Shown here one piece after another: positions 9,971-37,687 of a stretch of 64,000 bases of DNA. Position 1 is the stretch's first letter. The number at the start of each line of letters is the position of its first letter. The stretch lies in assembly GCA_030141605.1 (NCBI GenBank), contig JAQGDQ010000282.1, positions 238,274 through 302,273 on the forward strand. The letters are read 5' to 3'. Below the pieces are notes generated by a model. That model worked only from the letters and a program-made list of their open reading frames with translations. It was not told where the DNA came from and ran no database searches. The DNA comes from Tubiluchus corallicola (Eukaryota; Priapulida; Priapulimorpha; Priapulimorphida; Tubiluchidae). Position numbers and translations under genes: made by a program.

Positions 9971-11538
9971 GGTAGCACAGCGATAATAGTTGTGATGTTC
10001 AAGCTACATCAAATCACCTTTGAACTTGTGACCAATGTTTTGTTTAGCAGAAGAATGTCACTTATTTAATGGCGGACAAAACAGAACGCAGTATCAGTAG
10101 TACGTTACATACAAGTATGTCTATACAGTTCTGAAATTCTAGATAGACTATATATTGCAAATTGCCTAATCAAAAATGGTAGTTCGTGATATAGGCCACT
10201 CCAAAACGTTCACGATAATATAAGTTGTTTGCAAGCAATAGGAGATCAGAAAATTTATACACAAAAACCAGCTTTTTTGTCTCTCCAAGCAGGAACGTTT
10301 TAGTTTTTGTAAACTATGATATCATATGCAAACGCTGATAACAGAATGTGTTTAGTTACTACCAATATCCATGCATAAATGTTCCTGTTGATTTGCTTTC
10401 AGATCACCCTAAAATGTTTGCTATCAATGTTTGATATGCCTGTTAATTTTCACTGAGAACAAAAGATCACGCTATTGCGCTGTTAGGACAGAGTCATTAT
10501 ATTCAAATACACGAATCTCCTTTGCCATGGTCTATTTAGTCAAGTTATAATATGGACTATATGATAATTGAAACAAGTAAATGACATTTTTCTTGTTTTG
10601 TCTTGTAAATTTTACTCCATCTGTATTTTTCATAAGTAGCAAGAATTCTTGCAACTTTAAACAGCCATAGTTAATTCGTAATTTCGACCTTCGACATAGT
10701 TGCATGCGCTTTTAAACTGCTTCCTAATTATTAACGTTTTTGTCTTCTGGCTATTTTAGACATGCACAGGGAATAAGCTTGTAACAATTAAAATAACAAA
10801 TTTTTTTATATTTTTAAGTTGCATGAAATCACGCAAACTCATAAAGTAACAACAATAATGTGTACATTGGAAGATAATTGGTGAAAGGGTTTAATGTCAA
10901 TAAAGATTTATTGACAAAGCGTACATTTTTCTGTTGACATGTCTCGTTACAGGACAATGGGTGCAAATTGAAAGTAATTTAAACAGAAAAGCATCAGTGA
11001 TAGCTGACATTGCTCTCAAAAGATGAAAATAATACACGTTTATGAGGCAGGAACACAGATTTAGCCACCCCGAATTGGTGGGCTGTGAATGTAAGTAATA
11101 TAGTACGGATGTTTGGCTTTATGAATGGTGTTCCACTTACGCAAATAGGGGCCTCAAAAGTTGCAGAGGATGTGTGACAGTGGCAGGTTCCAAATAGTTG
11201 AATCATATCAGCTCAAAGTACTTTAGAGCGCTATTTAGGGTTTAGGATGTAACTATTTTATAGGTTTCTGTAAATATTTTACTTAATCCAACTATCCGGC
11301 TAACAGATTAATTGCTTTAACTGGCCAACTGACAGATCCATTGATCAATCACCTGCCTGCTCTCCAGCCGGCTAGAAAACCAATTCATAACTAATGCTGG
11401 CTAATTGCAGGTAATAAGCTAGAAAAACCAAAAGCAATTGAGGTGTATGCTTATTTTAATGATTGCCATAGCTAAAATATTTAGAGAGGCACGAAAATTA
11501 AATGGATAAATGATCAAAATTTTCAACAACTAGTTTAC
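9971..11538 (-). repeat. Duplicated 5' flank of the GRL first exon (unit A)
   Basis: This stretch is similar in sequence and order to 12676-14230, upstream of the second first exon. Shared blocks include TTTGTTTAGCAGAA near 10040, a TTGACAAAGCGTACATTTTT block near 10910, GTTTATGAGGCAGGA near 11038, and a TTTAGGGTTTAGGA block near 11235. The duplication unit is about 2.7 kb and includes the putative promoter. I searched the minus strand here for copies of GRL exons 2-4 and saw none. Confidence 0.7.
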
Positions 11539-12675
11539 CTTATCGTGTAACTTCGATCCAATCCATGGTATTAGTAAAAGAATGCAAAGCCACACCAAAG
11601 CCATGAGCAGAAGGATGGTTCTAGTAACTTCTCTGCTTGAGCTTAAACGGTCACTGAAGAAGACACCAAGGTAGGAGTATACGCAAATAAACACAATCAC
11701 ACACACGTGAGCCACCAAGATGAAACTAGAGTAGATGTCATCAAAAGCAGATACTGTAACGCACAGATTCTGGTGCCTTATGCGTAGATCTTCAATCTTT
11801 AATTGATGACTATTTGCAGATGCATTGCTGTTTTTAAGTTGAAGCATTTTTGTGTTTTGTTGATTGGACATGTCCTTCAGAATGTGCAGATCAGAAGTTA
11901 TTTTCTCAAAATCCTCTCCAAGTAAGCGAGCATAAATATATAACATAAATAAGGGCAAGAAAAAGGTGATTGTAAATGCTAGACTCATGCTTGCTGAACT
12001 GAATGCCACCCATAGTTTCAGGATGAACATGTCCATGTAGTTGCGAGGAAGAGGATAAATTAAATTATTGAACCGTGTAAAATCGAAAAGATTCATGGTC
12101 ATGGTTGGAATCATCATCATTATTAAACACAACAAATTGTTTACAATGCATATAATCATTACATAGGCGAATTTTCGTACAGTCTTTTTCTTGCGTTGTA
12201 TGGATTTCGTGTTCACATGTTGTCGTACAGCATGCCACCATTTTTTAAAAAGCCTAGGATGTGACTTTGCCTTGAAGAAAAAAATGGTCAAATTGATCAA
12301 TTGCATGCAGTTTATATACAGAACAGATCCATTTATGATAATAGTCATCAAGTCGGGCGTCCATTCTGTCAAAAACCCTAAAAGTGATCTTATTACAAAT
12401 ACAAACGCAAGAAAGAGGCATAAAAGACTGTAGAAGTATGACAAACTGCAAGTTCGATACTCGATATCGGATATTTTTTTCCCATTTTTCTTTATTGTCA
12501 GCGGTAGGAGACCGAAAACTTGTAAAACTCGAAGAATGGGTGTAAAAGAATCGACAAAGTCCGCATATGTGACCGTCAAATCAAAAAGTTCCTCTTGAGG
12601 TGACGCTTCTTTCAGTGGGATTTTCAATAGAGTCCCAACGTTTCGTTCTTCAGTTGGTGTGACAATATTCTTCAT
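11539..12675 (-). CDS. GRL exon 1 (copy B): intact alternative first exon or second GRL gene lacking its own 3' exons
   Basis: 379 codons from ATG 12675 (an in-frame ATG at 12699 exists, but 12675 aligns with copy A) to a donor AAG|GTAAAC at 11539. The protein is about nine-tenths identical to copy A by eye. It has the same six hydrophobic segments and the LRIRHQNLCVTVSAFDDIYS loop motif. It lacks an 8-residue N-terminal repeat present in A. No frameshift or stop is present, so it looks functional. Read without splicing it would end after two extra codons (VN) without TM7. The simplest completion is splicing across copy A to exon 2 at 8493 in phase 0. The alternative is a gene that has lost its 3' exons, or whose exons I missed. 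Confidence 0.85.
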
Positions 12676-15074
12676 AGTAGCACAGCAATAATGTTGCAAA
12701 ATTTAGGTCTCCTTTGAACTTATATCCAATGTATGTTTAGCAGAAACACGCCAACTGTTTCAATGACTGAAACAACTGCACTTAATATTAGCAGTAATGT
12801 TACATACAAGTATGTTGATGTAGATCTGAAATTCTGGATGGACTGTAAATTGCAAATTGTTTAACAAAAACTGCTATTTCCAGATACAAGCTCATCACTC
12901 CAAAACGTTTATGATATTAGAAGCCGTTTCGACGCTGTACGTGATCAGAAAAGTCATATTCAGAAACCAACTTTTCTGTTTCCCAGCAGCTGCCAAGACT
13001 TAGTAATATTTTTATCACACGTGATTGCTGGCAACAGAAAGTGTCTAGGTACTAGCAATATCCATGCACAAATGTTTCTCTTAATTTGCTTTCAAATCGT
13101 GCTAAAATGTTTGCTCTTGATGTTTGATATAACTATTAACTTTCACTGGCAATAAAAGATGACGAAATTGCTTCGTTATGGTAGAGTTATTACACTGAAA
13201 TATATGAATCCCCTTTGCTGCATTCTGTAATTATTTATAACACTACCTACAGTATAATTGAAACAGGTAAATGATTATTCTTGTTTTGTGTTTTGTCAGT
13301 TTGACCTCATCTTTGCATTTAAAATAACTGGCAAGAAAACTCAAAATAGTCAAAGTTAATTCTTGACTCCGACCTGTGATACAGCTTGCACGTTAAGCAC
13401 ATTAAGCACGTTAAGTACTTTTATACTGCTTCCTAATGTTAAGCAGTTTTTGTCTTCTGGCTTCTTCAAGCACACACACAAGGAATAGGTTGTAACAATT
13501 GAACCAGTAAAACGACATTTTTAGCGTTGTCAAGTTTCACGGAATCGTGCGAAATCATAAACAGTGAAAATGTGTGCACATGTAGGAGCCGTTAGAACGC
13601 TTTTGAAGACCATGGACTAAATGAGTTTAGGTTAAAAGCAATAAGGAAGCTATCACGTCCAATTTTTTTTCACGAACTGTATTCTGCTGATAATGATATA
13701 ACCTTCTTGCAGTCCGGAAGCACACTGCCGTAAGGTTTATGCTCAACTCGCAGTTCTCTAGCTTATTTCGTGACGATTGACGCAACTAAAGGGATCTGAT
13801 GTCGACGAAAGTTTGTTGACAAAAAGCGTATATTCTTCTGTTGACATGCCTCATTATACGACAAATTGAAAGCAAGATAAACAGAGAAACATCTGTGATA
13901 GTTGATATTGCTGTCAAAAGCTGAAATTAATTATCGTTTATGAGGCAGGATCGTGTACCGAATAAACAAAAAAAAAAACAGATTGATCTTTATACGCAAA
14001 TTTTCAAATAAAAAGATTTAAGTTTTTAGTTGCACTCGCTTCAAGAAATGATGTTATTGCTGAATAAGTAAGAGAGTGTTCAGCAGTGGTAGGAGCCAAA
14101 TGGATGAATCATTGCAGCTCAAAATATTTTAAAGCTGCTCTTTAGGGTTTAGGAGGTAGTTATTTTATGGGCTTGTGTAATAAATATATCAATTAATCCA
14201 GTCACCCAGCTAATGGGTGATAACTCTGATAGATAGTTAAAATTGTTTGCTGGTTCCACCCTCACCACACTGACTACTAGGTCAGTGGACATTCTGCTGA
14301 TTTCGTACATTTCTGATACACCATAACTTGTGAGGAACTGCCTTTTAAAGTGTACTGTGTATCTTTAGGGTGTACTAGCTTCTAATGCTTAACTTTACTT
14401 GTCACTAGACGTCCAGTGACAGTCTCTTTATATCAAATTTAACCATATTTAAAAGGAAATTTCTAGACTCTCGTATCTAATTTATTTTCTTATGGTAGCT
14501 GAATGGAAATGCATAAAATACATTGCAAATGCACTGTACTTGAGGCACCAAAGCTTTGGTTGCCAAACCTTTGTTGTACCAAAACAAGATTAACTTAAAA
14601 ATGGCAGAGTCTGTGGTGCCTTTTCCTCAAGGACAGACGTATGTGGCTTGTTCACAAATGAATAGCTGTCTTTGATTTAACTTTCAGCTCTTTGTAGTGC
14701 AGTGCAACATATTTTGCAATTAGGACGTAGGACGTTATTCATAACTGGCATGGAAACAAGTTCCTCGCGAATGGAGTAAACATCAACGTGAAAGCTAAAC
14801 CATATTCTAGAGCTGCTGTTTAAAATTTCAGAGGTAGCGTTTTATGATCTTCGGTAATTAACATATCATTTAATCCAACTTCCAACCAGTAGAAAACAGA
14901 TTAACTGTTTTAACAGATCAACCGACAGATAGTGCTGCAGTGGTGAATTTGAAAGTGGGTATGCTGTTCTTAATTTAACTTAACTAATTTTGTTAATTGG
15001 CGCACTTATTAACACAATAAATTATTATATATGGACGTATACTCTTAACGGAACAGAAGTGAGTGAGTATTGAA
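12676..15074 (-). repeat. Duplicated 5' flank of GRL exon 1 copy B and partial third unit
   Basis: 12700-14230 is the counterpart of 9971-11400. A further diverged partial copy of the TTTAGGGTTTAGG/TTAATCCA block appears at about 14820-14890, shortly before the broken third exon. No coding sequence is apparent between the copies. Confidence 0.6.
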
Positions 15075-15494
15075 CACGGGAAGTTGCTTGCAAAGCACAT
15101 GACCATTACATAGGTCCATTTTCGCATAGTCTTTTTCTTGTCCTGAATTGATTTCATATTCACAATTCACATGTTCTCGTATAGCATGCCACTACTTTCT
15201 AAAAAGGCCAGGGTGTGAGATGATTTCATAGATGAAGTGTCCGGACGATAAGTAAACCATTAATCCATTAACGATGATAGTCATCGGGTCAGACATCCAT
15301 TCTATCAAGAACCCTAAAGATGACCTCATTACAGATACAAATGCAAAAAAGAGGTACAAGAGACAGTGAATGTGTGGAGAGCTGCGAGTTCGGTACTCGA
15401 CATCAAAAAACTTTTTCCCATTTTTCCCCAATAGCAGGGGACCGAATGCTTGCAAAACTCGAAGGGCAAGCGTGAAAGAACCAAGAAAGTCAGC
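15075..15494 (-). pseudogene. Broken third copy of GRL exon 1
   Basis: The minus strand matches copies A/B from the N-terminal ADF.GSF...LRVLQ region through TM1-TM2 to the KKKT motif before TM3. The tandem Trp after LFRK is mutated to TAG (just below 15195), the next segment is out of frame relative to the first, and part of the TM2-TM3 loop is deleted. Upstream of 15494 the open frame continues to 15593 but no longer resembles the receptor. Similarity ends near 15075, before TM3 is complete. Confidence 0.8.
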
Positions 15495-15774
15495 TTTTTC
15501 TTTACAAGTTATTAAAATTGAAATTGGCAATAAAAAATTTTCCAATTCGTGTACTACGTTTGTTATGATATAAAGAATTTTTCCGTCTTGCACAAGCTAT
15601 TAAAACGCCCCCACAGTACAAATGCTATAAAAGGCACTTGGACAACCATATAAGAATGTTAACGTTTGGCTTAATATCGTAACGCTGCCGAATAGAGGCA
15701 CATGTTTTGATGTCCTATTGTTACAGTGTCCAGTTACCGACTTTTTTCTCCAGTGCCATCTGGTGTTTCAAAAT

Positions 15775-16070
15775 CTAAGCAACCAAATTACTTGTGTCGA
15801 AGCAGCCTTGTTTCCAAATTAGCTGTGTTCAAGTAGCCTTGGCCAAAATACCTAGGGTCCAAATAACCCATATGTCCAAATAGCATATGGGTTCAAAATA
15901 CCTTGTGTCCAAATATACTTTGTGTCCAAATGTCCTGTGTCCAAATGAATCTGTATTCAAATTGCCGTGTGTCTAAATAGCTCATGTGTCCAAATCGCCT
16001 TGCGTCCAAATGACCTATGTGTCCAAATGTCTTGTGGCGAAATGTGCTGTGTCCAAATGTTTGTGTGAAA
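15775..16070. repeat. Degenerate minisatellite, TGTGTCCAAATAGCC-type unit
   Basis: About fifteen imperfect copies of a 17-21 bp unit containing TGTCCAAAT (for example near 15870, 15908, 15940, 15990, 16018). The array ends about 200 bp upstream of the start codon of the DOMON gene. Confidence 0.85.
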
Positions 16071-16274
16071 TGCTTACACAGTTCTGTATTGCAGAACATA
16101 ATGAAGGCTTTCCATTGTACATGACTTAACATTGCAAAGAAATAGTACATCCTGGACTAACTGTAATAATTGTTCTGCCAAGCGCGAAAATTACCGTACC
16201 TTGACAATTTAGTGGAGCCTAGATGTAGCAAATTTGACAGCCTTCATAATAGAACGTGCAATGGTGCTAACAAG

Positions 16275-31189
<14,915 letters not shown>

Positions 31190-33660
31190 TGGTATAAGGT
31201 ATGTCTGTCGTTAATAGAGAGTTTTAGTTGCAGTCAAACATCGAAAATTTTGATTCCAAAACGACCTCACTTTAGAGTTACTATTAGAGTCACAACCACT
31301 ACGTTTTGCTACAGTTCCTGACCCTACGAACGAATTTTTGAAGAATTTAAATGATTAATTTTATATTCTTTAACCATCACGAGACGAGACAAAACTCTAC
31401 CGTCTAATGTTCATAAACTGTAAACGCTAACTATAAAAAATCTGCAAGCAGCTTAATTGTGATTGTAGAAAGCATTCTAGAATACAAATGATTCTAATCT
31501 ATACTAGTGTGACTGTATGAAGACGTCATTTCCTCTTCCACAATCAAGAAGAAACGTTGTTCTGTTATGGATTTTATATGAAAACGGAGCGAGATAAAAC
31601 CGGCCACTAAACGATTAACTGATAACAAAAGTTAACTTGCGGCGGCTGAGAACACTGCTGAGCTGTTGCATTACGTCCATGGCCGACAATTCAGGCGCCC
31701 AGTAGACAATAATGCAGAATATTTTCACGCTATTAATTAAGTTTAAATTAACTTAAATTAAATTATCACGATCCACGTCACATCAGAAACAGTCATCATT
31801 TATTAATCCCACCATAACATGATTTATAAGGTCATACTAAAGCCACATCAGTTAATAAACAATCCATAAAAACAGAATGCAATTAAAACCACAATGCTTA
31901 GTTAAAATCACCTTAAAATTCAATGTAAATTAAAGCACAGTAATTAAAATCACACTGAAATAGAATTAGAACAGTATTAAATTAAATTAAAGTAAAATCA
32001 CATTGGAGCAAAACTAAACTACCCTAATTAATATTTCGGTTGCCTAACGCAGCGTGAAGCTAATTTGTTTGACACTTCGCCACAATGGAGGTAGCCCGTT
32101 ACGAAGCCGACTAGCGGCGATTGTTGTTAGTTAAGTTTTGCATATTTGCCCTCAATAGCGAATAATAGGGCTTGGTTGCGGTTTTGCCGAAATCATATGT
32201 AAAATCCATACGTACCTCTCAGCTAGAATTATTGAAATTGCAAACGTGCCCAGAAAAACGCGTACAAGAATAACGTACGAAATATTAATGGGTAAGATCT
32301 TATTAGAGAGTTTCCGGACTATACATGCCTGTATATCATGTGACTTTAAATAAAAATAATAATTTTTGTCAGTCTTCGTAAAGGAATTCGTGGTTTTGGT
32401 GTTTATTATACTAGACAAAGACGTCGCCTCATGCAGCGAAGAGACGAACAAGAAGCAGAAAAAGAAACAAGAGACCAAGAGAAACAGACAATGGAGCAAC
32501 GAGAATAAAATATTGCATATTGTATTGTATCTTAGAAACTCCATTGCTTATATTGCTATTACTCAATGTACGTAAAACAGAATCAGTTTGTGTTTGAAAG
32601 AAAGGACATGTTACTTAGCACGTTGGATTTGTTTCATAGTTATCAGTTATCATTTAAACTTAGAAAAATATGACCAAGAAATTAGCAAAAAACTGTCTGT
32701 GCTTCATAAAGCTAATTTATACTACCGCTTTACAGAAATTTTCAGGCCCGGTAGTGGCTGCCATTATGACGCTACTGGTCTAAGACTTTGTGATTTTTCG
32801 TACTGAAGCTAATTCAGCTTACCTAATTTTCATGCGAAAATATCACAAAATTAGCTATCAAGTTTTTTTGTAAAACTTCTTATACCTTTGACACAAATTG
32901 ACCATGCGCTGCTTTTCCTCAGCTGATTGGTGGAAAAATGGGCGTTCAAAAAGTGAACGAGAATAATGCATTTAAAGTGATAATTGTAAATATAGGTGCC
33001 GCATTCTAAGGCTGATTATTTTTTATTATCAAATATCACTGACACTCTTTTAACGCATGTAAGTAATTGTTGTCTTTTAATTGTAATTTATATAGATTGT
33101 TATACTTTTTGCATTTGTTCAAAGGTAATTTTGCATTTTTATGTCATATTTTAACCCATTAGGAATGTATATCTGTAAGTTTTATTGATAGCAAGAATAG
33201 TTTATGTGAAAACTGGAAGCTTCAGTTATTAAATTAATGTTATTAAGTGAAATGCCATCATAACCAGAGAAATGTTTCAAACTGAAATAAAAAGTTGTCA
33301 TTAGCACTCGCTAGATGGTGCTAACATGTAATTAGTGAAGTTAACAATTTGACAAGTTTCAATAATTGTTTTGACTGAATTTAATAAATGCTTTGTTGTT
33401 CTTTTAGAAATAAGTGTGTAGTATATGACGATTAATGCTTTTGAATAACTTATACTAGGCATATTTTTCACAGTTTTAACAAAACTAACAAAGAATCACT
33501 TTTTTATTAAAAATTAAAGTCACAAGATATCCATGTTATGAAGTTATATGAAGTCGTATAAATTGATAATGTACATAAGTAATTTAGGTTTATAGTAAAA
33601 TTTACTGTTTGTATAGTTATTTAGCTATTTATATCGACATAAATAGTAGTAACTGGTGAA
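31190..33660. other. Intergenic, no supported gene
   Basis: AT-rich; 31730-32040 contains loosely repeated TTAAAATCACA motifs. A 130-codon ATG-initiated minus frame (32152-32544) encodes a Leu/Phe/Ser-rich peptide opposite a purine-rich stretch, and I do not regard it as a supported gene. Confidence 0.5.
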
Positions 33661-33667
33661 AGAGATC

Positions 33668-34072
<405 letters not shown>

Positions 34073-34075
34073 AAG

Positions 34076-36235
34076 ACGAAGAGGGAGGAAAAAAGAGGGT
34101 TCATAGAGAAAAGGAGGAGGATGGAATGAGAAAGAAGTGAGGTGGAGAGAGTGTGAACAAAATGAGCTTAACGTGAACAGGTTTAGCACAGACAGCTCTT
34201 GAAACCTAGCGATTCCTTTTTTCTGTGCTTACCAATCGAAGAAAATTTAACTTTTGCAGAAATTTAGTCTCTTGTCGAGAAAATAGTAACGACTATAATT
34301 TAATCTGTCTCTTGGTGAATTGAACGTGAGAACTTCGTAAGCCTGTAACTCTCAATTAAACTGACAATATTGGAGCTGACGTACTGCTGATGGACCAGAA
34401 AAGTGCTCATGGCGGAACCCACTTATGATCAGCTCTTCCCTGAAATTACATTTAAGCACTTCCAGTAAGCTACAGTTTCTACCTGGGTCTTATCTCAGTA
34501 AAATTTTAAAATTCTTTTAAGTTTCATTACTTCATTACAAGGACGAAAGCATTTTGTGGCGCATTCCAAACAATATTCGATTTGATTTAACACGTGCTTG
34601 GTTGTGAGAGTTCTGTATAATTCAGAGTTACTGTTACTTGTAATCCCTTAGGATTAATGACCCTAGAATAGTAGGAGAACACGCATATCAAGCAATGTAA
34701 CAGGATGAAACATGCTTTTTACATGTAGGTATACACTGTGTGGGTGCCAAAGTAACAATCCGGTCATTTCGTCATCAGTAAAAACAATACTTTATCATAT
34801 AAACTTCAAAAGTTACCGTCAATACCTACGTATTTTTGTATGAATCTACGATCCATTGCCAAGTTGATTTGCCTTGCCAATAAATTAGCAATTGGTGCAT
34901 ACTGTGTACATTATCTGCTAACATTTCCCTCTAATTAAGGCATAGTTTCGGTAAAATGCCACATTAGCGTATATGGCTTGCAGCTATACATACAGAGCGC
35001 TTATATTATGGAGTATAAAGTGCCATGCATTATGGCCATAATTCGATACCTGAATGAATTGGCATGAACGAATCGTTTGGGAGTTAATTTATTATTTATT
35101 GTTAATGTTAACAAGCCGTGATACGTTTGTATCGATCTTATGTCAATAGACTCAATACTCAAACAAACAGCAAACGTTAGAGGAACTGTACATGAATGAT
35201 GCCATAAAAGTACCTTGACAAACTCAAGCCGGATGGTTCACCTAACTAAATACGTTTCTTTCGCTTGTTAAGATTTTTTAACTGTAAAAAAATCACAGTT
35301 AACTCAATAATACATTACAGTTCTGCCAGTGACGCATTAAAGCCAAAAAGTAGGCAAGCAGACGCAACAGCTGACAGAGTGATGAACAGTGGTATTAAAC
35401 ACCTTTAAATTTAACTCAAACCCTTCCCTTTCAACTTTGCCTGTAGATTAAATAGATATTTGACAATGACTGAGCGTGAACCTTGCACAAATTTGTAACG
35501 AAAAATACAATGTGAATGAACTGCACCATTAATAATACTGAAACGTGTTACCAAAGAAACTGGCAACGTTCAAGCATTTTTATTACGCAGGAGCAAAGCT
35601 TGGTTCACTTTGATATACGTAACTTTTTGTTTTCTGTTAATAAAAAATGATTCATTTGCAGGAGCACTTGTTGTAAAACTAACAAGCTATATATATTTCT
35701 TGGTGGAATGTAAATGATGTAAATGTACACTGCATAAATAAACAAGGACTGTTTGGTAAGGGAGTTTGCAAAGCATATTTTTCATGTAACAAAGCAAACA
35801 CCGCAACAAGTTTAAGATTTGAAGGCAGTTTCCTCTATAAATTTGATTATAATAATAACAAAGCTACAATGAACTAAAATGCATTGACATAAAAAGGGTT
35901 ATCTAGCAGTTTAAATGAACACTCTTCCCCACGTGCATATCAATGTTTTAATCGGCTAACTGTTCGTTTGGCGAACTGAAAGTGTATTTATAGTTGTCCA
36001 ACTGACTTGAAATGATTTTCTTGAACAACAGTCTTAAAACACAAATTTATGTTATTCCTTCTTACACGTGTCACTTACTTTTTGCTGTTTGTAGTATTGT
36101 ATTTCACTCTTCCCTGTTATTGTCTCCTTTTTCGTCTTTCTTTGTGACGATATTTAAGGATGTTTTTGTTTATTTTCATTATTTATTTCGTTTGCTCTAA
36201 TTAATCTTTCCCAAAACTTTCACTGATTAATTTAA
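34076..36235. other. Intergenic, no feature recognised
   Basis: Unique-looking AT-rich sequence with no open frame of coding character. Confidence 0.5.
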
Positions 36236-36660
36236 TCATGTCGTATCCTGTTGTATCATAATGTATCATATCACATTATATGACATGATATGGTATGGTA
36301 CTGTACGATATGGTATCGCATCATAGTATCACTAATTAGTTTAACCATGTCGTATTGTGTTGTATCGTAAAGTATCATATCATATCATATGGATAGCATG
36401 GTATGGTATAACATGGTATGGTATGGCGTGGTATGGTATGGTATAGTGTGGTTTGTATGGTATTGTTTGGTATGGTATGGTGTGGTATGACATGGTATGA
36501 TTTGTATGGTATTGTTTGGTATGGTATGGTATGGTTTGTTTGGTATGGTATGGTATGGTATCGCATCATAGTATCACTAATTAGTTTAACCATGTTGCGT
36601 CGTGTCATAGCCTAATGCATCATATCATATGGTATAGTATGGTAGCGTACCATAGTAGCA
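36219..36660. repeat. Pentanucleotide satellite (TATGG/ATCAT) with higher-order structure
   Basis: Runs of GGTAT and ATCAT pentamers alternate with a CACTAATTAGTTTAACCATG-type block that appears three times (about 36222, 36329 and 36571). Short repeats are therefore embedded in longer repeat units of unequal length (about 107 and 242 bp). The block palindrome CTAATTAG recurs in two copies. Confidence 0.8.
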
Positions 36661-37408
36661 TTTGCTGTTTAATCTCATATAGTTATAGTCATTCGTTTAG
36701 TTAGCTACAAAATATACGATTAATTATTGATTGCGTTGATTAGCTTCTCAAAAATTATTACGGTACCCGTAAACTCCTAAATTATGTTGAATATTTCAGT
36801 AAAAACAAGTCATATGTTTTTGACGCTCGAGCAATATAGTCTAACGCAGCGCTAACAAGACACCATCTAATGTTGGTATTAGCACCTGCACAGAACATTG
36901 GATCATAATGATCATTCATTACCTTGATCGCAAATCATGTGGAAAAGGACACGCGATTTGTTAATTATTTACCTTGATGAGATATTTATGAGAGGAATAG
37001 GGGTCAATTCATTAAAATATGTGTTATACAGTAGATTTCTTGTAAATTCATATTTAAGCCTAACACGCGAATACACATAGCGAAACAAATGAACGCTGGG
37101 AATATTATTTATTATATCTAAAATATAAAAAACTATAACAGTTACACACTTTACGCGTAAGTTATAAGCCCTACAGTAGCCAAAAGTCATAACATTTTGT
37201 ATTAGTTTTAATTTTCCAAGATTTTAGTAAAATTTATTGGCTGACAAATTATTTTCTGCGAACTAATGACATATTTACTACTAAACATTCATTTGCAGTT
37301 AAAATTGGATTTGTTTTTGCGTGAAATGTTTTGTTATAAAGTACGAAATTCATAATAACGTTTCTCAACTTCCAGGTTCTTTAATAACATCAAAACAATA
37401 AGCAGTCG
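36661..37408. other. Intergenic, downstream of the LRR-Ig gene
   Basis: No coding signal or repeat recognised. Confidence 0.5.
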
Positions 37409-37414
37409 TTTATT
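37409..37414 (-). promoter_or_regulatory. Candidate poly(A) signal of the LRR-Ig gene
   Basis: AATAAA on the minus strand, about 275 bp after the stop codon and directly past the microsatellite, the first such hexamer downstream of the gene. Confidence 0.5.
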
Positions 37415-37422
37415 GCGCTATC

Positions 37423-37607
<185 letters not shown>

Positions 37608-37687
37608 TGAATCTCTCTTTCTTGTCACTCCATGCCGATCATCAATTTCTCTGAGGCAGTTACTTTGTATTCTGGAAGCCACTACAA

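Noticed and set aside
10994-11206. Candidate TM7 exon for GRL copy B near an acceptor TTACTTACATTCACAG
   Set aside because: The translation lacks the TY...QF signature, and the stretch is not preserved in the paralogous flank at 13900-14100.
9462-12433. 80-codon plus frames within both GRL first exons
   Set aside because: Antisense shadows of the receptor exons, conserved only because the exons are duplicates.
15775-16070. CRISPR-like appearance of repeated TGTCCAAAT units
   Set aside because: Units are degenerate and contiguous, with no unique spacers, in a eukaryotic genome; it is a minisatellite.
32152-32544. 130-codon ATG-initiated minus frame
   Set aside because: Leu/Phe/Ser composition follows from a purine-rich complementary strand; no domain, no splice context.
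36375-36615. Frames of Tyr-His-Thr-Ile and Met-Val-Trp-Tyr repeats
   Set aside because: Translations of the TATGG pentanucleotide satellite.
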